Assembly: GCF_003945595.2 (NCBI RefSeq)
Contig: NW_024104302.1
Location: 1,382,408-1,446,407, forward strand
Reading direction: 5' to 3'
Length of the DNA: 64,000 bases
Source: Pipra filicauda
Taxonomy: Eukaryota; Chordata; Aves; Passeriformes; Pipridae
Each line of letters starts with the position of its first letter. The first letter of the stretch is position 1. Made by a program: the position numbers and the translations under genes. Positions 56,501 to 64,000 of the stretch are shown piece after piece. The notes beneath the pieces were generated by a model. That model did not search any database. It was given only the letters and a program-made list of their open reading frames with translations, and was not told the DNA's origin.

Positions 56501-57500
56501 GGGGCAACTCAGGGTGTCTGTGGTGCCCCTCGGGGTTGTCTCCCATGAAGTCAGACTGTCCTCGGTCTGTTTGGGCAGAATTTGTCCCAGGTCTGCACTT
56601 GGCATCCTTTGCTTCCTGAGTTTCCCACCCAAAGCTCAGCCAGGTGGGAACCAGCCCCCTGTGACCCCCCAGCACTGTCACCACGTGCTGGGATGGAGCA
56701 GGGCCAGGAGCAAAGCAGGGACCTCTGAGCCCAATCCACTGCTGTCTGTGTGACAGTGATGGATGGGGCAACACATCCTGGATGAATCCTCATGTGGAGC
56801 CTGAATTAATCTTGTGCTGCCCCAGTAGCCCCTGTCCCAGCTTTCCCCATCCCCTCCAGAGCCCAGCACTCTGCAAACCAAGTTACTGCTCAGCATTAAA
56901 AGAATATTTTTCCCTGTTGCCACCTGACATTTCATTTTTGCTAAGACAAAGTAACTCCCACCATAACTTGGGGGGAGCTGCTGCTGTGAAATGGCAACAC
57001 TCTCCTCGCTGCTCCAGACTGTGTTTGCTGGCACTGAGGTTGCTGATGAGAGAAAATTAATTAAATCCTTGGAATGCTTCCTGAGCACCCAACAGCACCA
57101 GGGAGAGAAGCCTTCTTGCAAGGACAGCCCAGCTCTGCCTTTTGCCTCTCCTCCCAGCACGACTTCCAAGCAAACTGACCCACTGCCCAGCTCCTCATGG
57201 TGGAGAGGAGGAGGATTTTTTTCCCCTTTCCCACCACACTTTGCAGGTCCAGCTCCCCGTGTTTAGGCTTTGCTGCCCTAAAGAAAAGGGAGTATCACAA
57301 CTTTCCCTTCAGCCATGCAAGGCACTGGTAGCATCAAGAAGGTCTCCACTTCCATTACCACGTTGCCCCAATCTGCAGCTCTCCCAGAGCCTGGAAATGC
57401 TTGGAGCCATCAGCAGACAACACTCTTGCTCCTTCAGTTCTCAGTCAGTGCAGCAGCAACTCCTGAAAGCACCATCTTGCCCTTGGGAAGTGCCTGAATT

Positions 57501-57562
57501 CCTCCATCCACCCATCCATCCATCCCTCCATCCACCCACCCATCCATCCCTCCATCCATCCC
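57501..57562. repeat. CCAT/CCCT simple repeat
   Basis: About 60 bp of imperfect tetranucleotide repeat (catccatccatccctccatc and similar). A plausible microsatellite locus. Confidence 0.88.
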
Positions 57563-60500
57563 ACTCCCCACCCAAGGGCTCCTGTTGCAGCCCAGTTCCT
57601 CAGTTAAATACCCTCATTATGTGCCTCCATTTAATCCAGGGTTTAATCTGGACAAAGCACAGCCCTGCAGCCCCCTGGATTCAGGATGTCCAGGGATTTC
57701 AAGGGAAAGTGTGGTTTTGTCTGAAAATTTTATAGAAAAGGGCATTTCCTTCAAATCAAGGCTTTTTTGTGTAGAAATCTCAGTTCAGGAGAGCTGGGAG
57801 CTGATGAGTAGCTGCAAGTCAGAGAGAGAGAAAGGTCCCCAAAACTGTCTGGGGTTATGGCCCACAGCAGGAAAAGAGGGATCCAAAATCCTCTTCCAGT
57901 GATTTTTCATTGTTATAAGGATGAAGCATGAAGAGACAGCCCCAACTGAGTGAGCAGGGACTGGTCACCCCTGCCCAGGGGTGAGATTTCACCCCAAGGA
58001 TACCAACAAGCTCCACATCCCCATGTTATTTCTCTCCTTTACCACAAAAGTCTAAAACAAATAAAACCTTGAGGAAGAGAAAAAAAAGAGAAACAAACAA
58101 AAAACCCCCACCAAAACACACACACAAAAAACCACAAAACATTTTCTCCAGTGTGGAGCAGCACATTTTACAAGTGCCTTTTCCAGCCCTCCCTGCTCAC
58201 CATCAATTAGCAATTACACCATTAAAGCTTCATTTAAAATTTGGCTTGCTTTTAAAAGCGGCCAGAGTGCATTTTCTCCTCTCACTTTGATTAGAAAATA
58301 AATACTCCAGGCCATGGAGCTGTTAGGGATGACATTTGGAGTAATCCTGAGTGATTTACCTGTCAGAAGCCCCGCGAGCTGTTTGGACGTGGCTTTGGGG
58401 AGGGTTTGGAGCTGAGGAAAGGGAAGGCAGCGGCCTCACACCCGGTAATTTGCCATCATTCACTGCAGATACACACACTGCTCTGGGGCAGTGGCACAGA
58501 TCAACGGGAAAGTGCAGGAAGCTTGGTCAAATTGCAAAGAAATTGTGCTCTTTTGTAGAGGAAAATTGAGGGAAAATTCCCCCCCCGTTTGTCCACAATG
58601 GCCAGGATTGTGCTGAGGCTGTTTCACTGCTCCCAAGACTTACCTGAAGAACTCACTTGAAACACTCTCCTGCTTCTCATCTTCACTTATTCCTTTTCTC
58701 CCTCTCCATCCTGCTGACACAGCCAAGCTTAAGAGCAGCAAAGTCCTGCGGGCAGCAAAGCTTTTCCCTTCCTCTTGCTGTCTTCAATTTGTGTGGGAAC
58801 AAAAGCAGAGAGAGTTGGGTGAATTTATGTGCTCTTGTTAAATTTGCAAGATCAGGGGGTTTGACGATTTTTAGGCTTTTTTGGTGCCTGGGACCTTATT
58901 ACTTTTCACTTCCAGTCCTCTCCTTTTCCTCACTGGATGGGGTCAGCTGTCCTGGGATGGGAGGAGGTGGTTGGTTAAAGCAAAGGCAGCAGAGGAGGAT
59001 CAAGAGGATGCCAAAAAGTTTTCCAATTCAATAAGACTTCACCCAAATAGGAATTGGCTGTTTCTCTGCCATCTTGTTCTTGCAAGGCACCAAACAAAGC
59101 TTTATGCTCTGTCTTACTGGTTAAACTGGGCAGAGAGGGAGAATAAAACCTGTAAACACCCCAGAATAAAATCCTGAAGAGATGTTAGAGATCAGCACTA
59201 ATATTCAGGAACCCAGCACACCCAATTCAGCTGTTTAACCCCTAAATATTGCCAAGATCTGCTCCCCCACGAACCTCAAGTGTGGTTTGGGGATGGAGAA
59301 GGTTTCTGGGGAGTTTGGAATGGGCAGTGCCACAATCCTTTGGGTTTTAATTGCACAAGAAATACTGGCACTTCGCCTTCCCATTTGGCAAAACCTTGTC
59401 AACCCGCAAATTAACCATCTATTTGTGCATTTTCAGCGTCGCTGCTGCTGCCCAAGACACCGACAGTTAACTGGGGGGGGAAATAAAGTTTTAATCTTTG
59501 TTACAAAAAGGGCGTGAAGTGTATTATTGGTGAGGAAATAACGGCGCCTAAAACGCCGCCGGCTCTGCCTGGGAACCCAGCGGTGCGTGCGGGCATCCCT
59601 CCCTCTAGTGACTAAATGCTGGATGTACAGTCCCTTCCCAGGTTTGGGAAGATGAAAGAGCTTAAATCGGAGCCCTGACATTCCCACCGTGCCCGGGGAG
59701 TCAGGGAATGAACAAGGATCAGCGAATCGTGGCAGATCGTGGGCTGGAGAAGAGGGGGGGATGCTGCAGAAACACCCCAGAGGTCTTCTCTGTGCTGATA
59801 TTGCTCATGGAGCACCTTGTTTCCAACCCCAGGTGGTTATTGTTACTACCACTTATATTATTATTATTATCATTATAAGATTATATACAAATAAATCTAT
59901 TTTAGAACCTGGTCCATTCATTCAGGCCCCCTCCAGCCCCCACCCCAGCAGTGATGGCCACCCACCCATCACTCCCTCCCTACTTAACCATCTTTCCTTA
60001 ACCCCTCCTTTCTTTCCAGCCTCACCTGAATTTATGGCGTTTTTCCCCCCTTCTTGCAAGCTCCAGCCCAAACTTTAATCCCACATTGCAAGCCCCTGAG
60101 GCAGCAGTGCTTTCCCTCTTGTTCCTCTTATCTGTGGTGTTTCTTTGCTTTATAGCAACACAAATAAAGCCTCTTATCTTATTTGCAGCTACACGGGGAC
60201 TGTGATCCAGAGCCAGCCCTGTCTGGATTAATCCTCATCTGCTTTCTGACAAACACACATTTTTTATTCACTCAGTATCGATCTCCCATCTGGTGTTGAT
60301 GGCAACCTGTGGGTTAAGAGCTCAGAGCTCTGAGTCTGCAAATAAAACAGCAGGACACTGCAAACACACCTGGATCCGTGTCCAGAATCCCTCCTCCAGC
60401 CCTCGAGGAATTGCTTTAGGAGACCACAGTGACGACTGCTGGCCCCTGTGCGGGTGGGAAATCACGGCTGAGCTACAAATCAGAGTTAAAGATTTCCTTG

Positions 60501-60884
60501 GATACTTTCTCAGACCTCCCCTGCCACAGCCCTGGGCCGTTCCCTGGGTCCTGTCACTGCTCACACAGAGCAGAGATTGGGGTGTGATGAAGGAGCTGAG
60601 GCTGTGGCTCTGCTTTCCTCCAGCTCTGCCCCGCTCCTGGACCACCATGCCCGGCATCCCCTCCCCGTTTCCAACCCTCCCTGCAACACTGACACCCCCA
60701 TTTGTGTGCTTGGGGGTGGAAGGAGAAGCCAACCCCCCCAGAACAGCCCAGCTCACCGAGGCATCTCAGCACCAGGACAAACAGCTCCAGTGCTCCACCC
60801 CCTTTCATCCCTGTGCTCCTGCGATGATCCCACTCTTCCCACGGCCACAGCCGAGTCCCTGCAGTTCACATGACATTTTCTTGT

Positions 60885-61170
60885 AGTTTGCACTTGTTTG
60901 AGTTGAACAATTTACTAAAAATCAAGATATATGAACGTCTACTGCCTGTGCTTCAACGCCTAATTTAGCAATTCTATCAAAAATGTAATTAAGTTTGTCT
61001 AGCATGATGTATTCTTAATAAACCTGAGCTGCTGGTGGATCTGTTATCCTCCTGGTGTTTATAGCTATTAATATTTGCCCAGCAAATTCTCTGGGATTTG
61101 AAGGGAGATTCACATAAACCTGTATATATTATCTAATTAATAAACAGTACTAATACACAAGTAGAAGCAA
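60885..61170. other. AT-rich repeat-free segment, candidate conserved element
   Basis: Long AT-rich unique stretch with many TAAT/ATTA and TTTAT words ('ctaatttagcaattctatc', 'aaatgtaattaagtttgtc', 'ttatagctattaatatttgc', 'tatctaattaataaacagt'). It contrasts with the roughly 50% or higher GC of its surroundings. This resembles developmental enhancers flanking neuronal genes, but conservation was not tested. Confidence 0.38.
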
Positions 61171-61307
61171 ATGAGCAGTGCCCAGTGTTTGCAGTTCTCA
61201 GATAATTAATTCTGCCACCAGCCCCTTCGGTGGGAGCATCAGCTCCACAGTGGGGATGTCAGCAGGGAGGCTCCAGCTTGGTCCTCAAGCCAAGAAGGGC
61301 TGGAAAT

Positions 61308-61444
61308 TCATAGAAACATGGAATATCCTGAGTTGGAAAGGACCCACAAAAATCATCCAGTCCAACCCCTGGCCCTGCCCTACCCCAATAATCCCGCCCT
61401 GTCCCTGAGAGCGTTGTCCAAACACTCCTTGGGGCTGTGCCCAC
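61308..61444 (-). mobile_element. CR1 LINE 3' fragment (reverse), divergent subfamily
   Basis: 'tcatagaaacatggaatatc', 'ctgagttggaaaggacccac', 'aaaaatcatccagtccaacc', then 'gagagcgttgtccaaacact' and 'ccttggggctgtgcccact'. The reverse counterpart of 21180-21385. Confidence 0.9.
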
Positions 61445-61850
61445 TGGCCTCCCATAAGAGCTGCCTTGGTGTCCCAGACCAAAGTTCCTGTGGGCCATGG
61501 GAACATCCCAAGCAGATGTTGCTGGAGGAAAAGAAGAGGGAGGATGTCCCCAGCAAAGCCCCTGATGGCTCTGTCTCTCACCCTGAGGCTCTTGGGGACT
61601 CACCCGAGCCACCATCACCTCTGGCAGCCTCGTCCTGCCCATCTCCTGCTCCAAGGTGACACCTCCTGTTGGGACCACGAGTATTGCTTGCCCTGCTCTT
61701 CTCTCTGCTGGATTCAAACACTCTTTAATAGTCTTATTTCCCCTGTGGAGATAATTAAGCACTACAATTAATTGTTAAAATTCCCCTCTTTTTGTGACAC
61801 AAACCGCCTTTGCCCCGAGCACTATTCGGAAGAGCAGCATGGAACCTAAT

Positions 61851-61995
61851 TTCCTATAGATGTGTGGGGTTTAATTTCCTATAGATGTGTGGGGTTTCAT
61901 TTCCTATAGATGTGTGGGGTTTAATTTCCTATAGATGTGTGGGGTTTAATTTCCTACAGATGTGTGGGGTTTCATTTCCTATAGATGTGTGTGTT
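61851..61995. repeat. 25-bp minisatellite, six units
   Basis: Units start with ttcctatagatgtgtggggt at 61851, 61876, 61901, 61926, 61951 and 61976, with an exact 25-bp period. The unit end alternates between ttaat and ttcat (taat, tcat, taat, taat, tcat). The fifth unit has c for t (ctacag) and the sixth decays. Very low divergence suggests a young, possibly polymorphic array. Confidence 0.97.
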
Positions 61996-62727
61996 TTCTG
62001 TCCCATATCCCACATGGGGCCATGATCCCAGCCTGGATTCTCTTGTCTTCTCCTGTGCCATCGCACACCCAGAACATTCAGGTCCCTCCCTCTGTTACCA
62101 CACAAAAAATTGCCCTTGAGCACCTGCAGAGCTGCAGCAGCCAGGAGAAGTTCACCAGCTCCTTCAGAGATCTGCTTCCAGAGAAATCAAACCCATTGAT
62201 GGCTGAAAGGCTCTTGCCTATGCAAATCATTAGCTCAATAATACATTAAAATAAATGTCAGCCTCAGGTCACTGCGTACAGGGAGAGGAGATGACACAAG
62301 CCATTTGCCCCCATCACCTCTGCCTGAGTCTTATCACACCTTTTGAAAATCTCCAGAGAAGAGCTTAAAAGAAAGGCAGGGATGGCTGAAAATATGAATC
62401 AAGGCAGGGATGACTGAAAATTTAAATCAAATTAATATTTTTTTGACGGCAAGTTGACATTTCAGCAGGATGAAAACAGGCAAAAAGAATAAAAATCCAA
62501 TAACAAATGACAGGAGGAAAGTCCTGGCTTTTCAGAAGTTATTTTATAGTTCTTTTGAGTTCAGAGCCCACATTTTCTGCAGAAAATCCCCACCTCCATC
62601 AAGGTGCTTGCAGGTACTCAATTCCCCTCCCTCGTTCAACATCTCTCTTTCACAGCGAGGCAGGGGAAAGAAAAATTCCCTGCTTGTTTTTTTTTTTTTA
62701 GAACAAGTAAACCTATGACAAGCAGTC
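61996..62727. other. Flank without recognised features
   Basis: AT-richer unique DNA with a local direct repeat of 'aggcagggatggctgaaaat' type (two copies, about 62376 and 62403) and a poly(T) run at 62688-62699. No gene seen. Confidence 0.5.
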
Positions 62728-62781
62728 AAAGGTCGGACTTGAGGTCTTTTCCAACCTCAGAGATCCTGTGATGCTGTGAGC
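62728..62781 (+). mobile_element. CR1 3' tail fragment
   Basis: About 54 bp: 'aaggtcggacttgaggtctt', 'ttccaacctcagagatcctg', 'tgatgctgtgagc'. Only the terminal part of the element remains. Confidence 0.8.
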
Positions 62782-63608
62782 TTCTCCACAAACAGAGCAC
62801 AATTCCCTCATTTTCATATTCTGCCCCAAAACCCCCAAAGAGACGTTCCACAGCTCCTCTGGAGCTGTCAGAGGACTCCCTGCTCTCCTCCTGGAAACCA
62901 TTCTGTGCCATTCCACACTCAGATGCATTTAAAGGTGCATTTATAGCACAAAGTAGATGTTTATAATTTCTAATGGTGTTCCAATTACGGGCTGGGAAAG
63001 CGGCTGGAATTGAGCCTGTCTCGGTTATTTATGGGCAGAGTAATCCCAACCCAGTAGACACCTCTCAGGAAGAAAGCTCCCATTTTTCACCTGGGCACCG
63101 AAAGCAATACTTCATGCTAATAGAGTCTGTTATCAGAGGGAAATAAGCCTGCACAGCCACCTCACCAGCTCCCTGGAGACCAGCATCCAAAAGCACAGCG
63201 ATCCAGAGGTCTGGATCAGGAAGCAACAGGCTGCTAAAAATTCTGGGATGCACGAAGAAGGTAAATTACTAGACTGGGAGGAGGAGGAGGAGGGATTTTC
63301 ACTTCCCTCCGGTAGGTGGAGGAGAATGGGACAAGATCTTCATCCTTCCCATACCAAAAACATCCCTTCTCTTCCCTTGTGTCCCGTGGAGTATTGGGAT
63401 ATTTGGAGGTCGGTTCACACCTTTGTGACACCTCAGTTTAATCCAGCCCTTTCCATCTGTTTCTCCAAGAGGAACTTGACCTCCCACAGCAGGGACAAGA
63501 GGTGTTCAGCCCACTTGGACTAAGGACACAGTGTAGGTGACACACAGGACACCCAAAACTGAGGGCCCACCTGGCTGCCCCTTCCTTGCTGAAAAGCCTC
63601 TAACAGTG
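62782..63608. other. Flank without a gene; possible conserved block 62925-63150
   Basis: Includes a repeat-free AT-rich segment ('gatgtttataatttctaatg', 'gcaatacttcatgctaatag', 'tctgttatcagagggaaata'). The rest is unique DNA with a short (GGA)n run at about 63279-63292. Confidence 0.4.
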
Positions 63609-63850
63609 AATAACAGAATGGTTTGGGCTGGAAAGGGCATTAAAGACCAACCAGTTCCCCCCCTGCCATGGGCAGGGACACTTTCCACTACCCCAGGTTG
63701 CTCCAACCCCGTCCAAACTGGCCTTGGACACTTCCAGGGAAGGGGGAAGCCACAGATTCTCTGAGAAATTTATTTCAGTCCCTCACCACCCACACAGGGA
63801 AGAATTTCTTCCTAATATCCAATCTAACATTCCTTCCCTCGATTTGAGGT
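63609..63850 (-). mobile_element. CR1 LINE 3' fragment (reverse)
   Basis: 'aataacagaatggtttgggc', 'tggaaagggcattaaagacc', 'gccatgggcagggacacttt', 'ccaaactggccttggacact' and 'gaatttcttcctaatatcca'. It has lost the 'ggcagccacagcttctctgg' detail to substitutions and is among the more decayed copies. Confidence 0.92.
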
Positions 63851-64000
63851 ATAAACACAATATGTATAAAAAATACAATTTTGGCTCATTAGGGCCCACT
63901 AGGAGCAAGATTCTTCAATAAACCCTGTGCACTCTCCTCCAATATCTCCCCCTGAGGGTTCCTGCAAGGCTGGGAGAAGAGCAGCAGTGGTGGGACAGTC
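63851..64000. other. Window end, unique sequence
   Basis: Short unassigned sequence after the last CR1. Nothing recognised. Confidence 0.4.

Larger units (their letters stand above)
56501..61307. other. 4.8-kb CR1-free flank
   Basis: Unique DNA with simple repeats (57501-57562; A/C-rich run at 58076-58140; ATT run at about 59852-59872). AT-rich candidate elements lie at 58190-58370 and 60885-61170. A small CpG cluster sits at about 59540-59600. No coding exon was recognised. Confidence 0.5.

Noticed and set aside
35000..64000. Exons of SPACA3 or TMEM98, the neighbours expected past the ASIC2 3' end from mammalian gene order
   Set aside because: No translated segment I recognise from either protein appeared on either strand. 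They may lie beyond the window or be absent. A TBLASTN search would settle it.

Overview
This window is vertebrate nuclear DNA, almost certainly from a bird and probably a songbird. At least 35 CR1 LINE 3' ends are scattered through it on both strands. Many keep the avian CR1 tail: a 'ccttccaaccca' block followed by 'gattctgtgattctgtg'-type 8-mers. One tRNA-Ile-derived SINE remnant with a CR1-like tail (26951-27067) resembles SINEs known from passerines. Coding exons are short, with GT-AG introns. No bacterial or viral gene organisation is present.

The only protein-coding gene I can support is the 3' half of ASIC2 (acid-sensing ion channel 2, ACCN1/BNaC1), on the plus strand. Eight exons carry it: 14106-14233, 26241-26391, 27265-27321, 27812-27965, 28877-28968, 30884-30963, 33395-33463 and 33650-33751. 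The phases join perfectly and give 276 complete codons plus a stop. Counting back from the 512-residue length known for ASIC2a, these are residues 237-512: part of the palm, the whole cysteine-rich thumb, the second transmembrane helix with its GAS selectivity filter, and the cytosolic tail. The first two exons (N-terminus, TM1, finger/knuckle) lie upstream of base 1, so 1-14105 is the end of a long intron. The 3' UTR runs from 33752 to a poly(A) signal at 34295 (AATAAA) or 34657 (ATTAAA).

Layout: 1-14105 intron 2 (partial); 14106-14233 exon 3; 14234-26240 intron 3, ending in an LTR-like insertion that stops about 45 bp before exon 4; 26241-33751 exons 4-10 packed into 7.5 kb; 33752 to about 34680 the 3' UTR; about 34680-64000 a gene-poor flank. 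That flank holds CR1 copies, a 28-bp minisatellite with a 3-unit higher-order period (44994-45576), a 25-bp minisatellite (61851-61995), a CpG-dense patch between two inverted CR1 copies (39926-40287), and several AT-rich, repeat-free stretches that could be conserved regulatory DNA. I recognised no exon of the neighbours expected from mammalian gene order (SPACA3, TMEM98).

The points most worth a second look are: the LTR with a matching 5-bp target duplication next to exon 4; a roughly 330-bp sequence shared by introns 4 and 7, of which only one copy carries the SINE; tyrosine at residue 339, where mammalian ASIC2a has a zinc-sensing histidine; and the structured minisatellite. I see no new multi-gene system.
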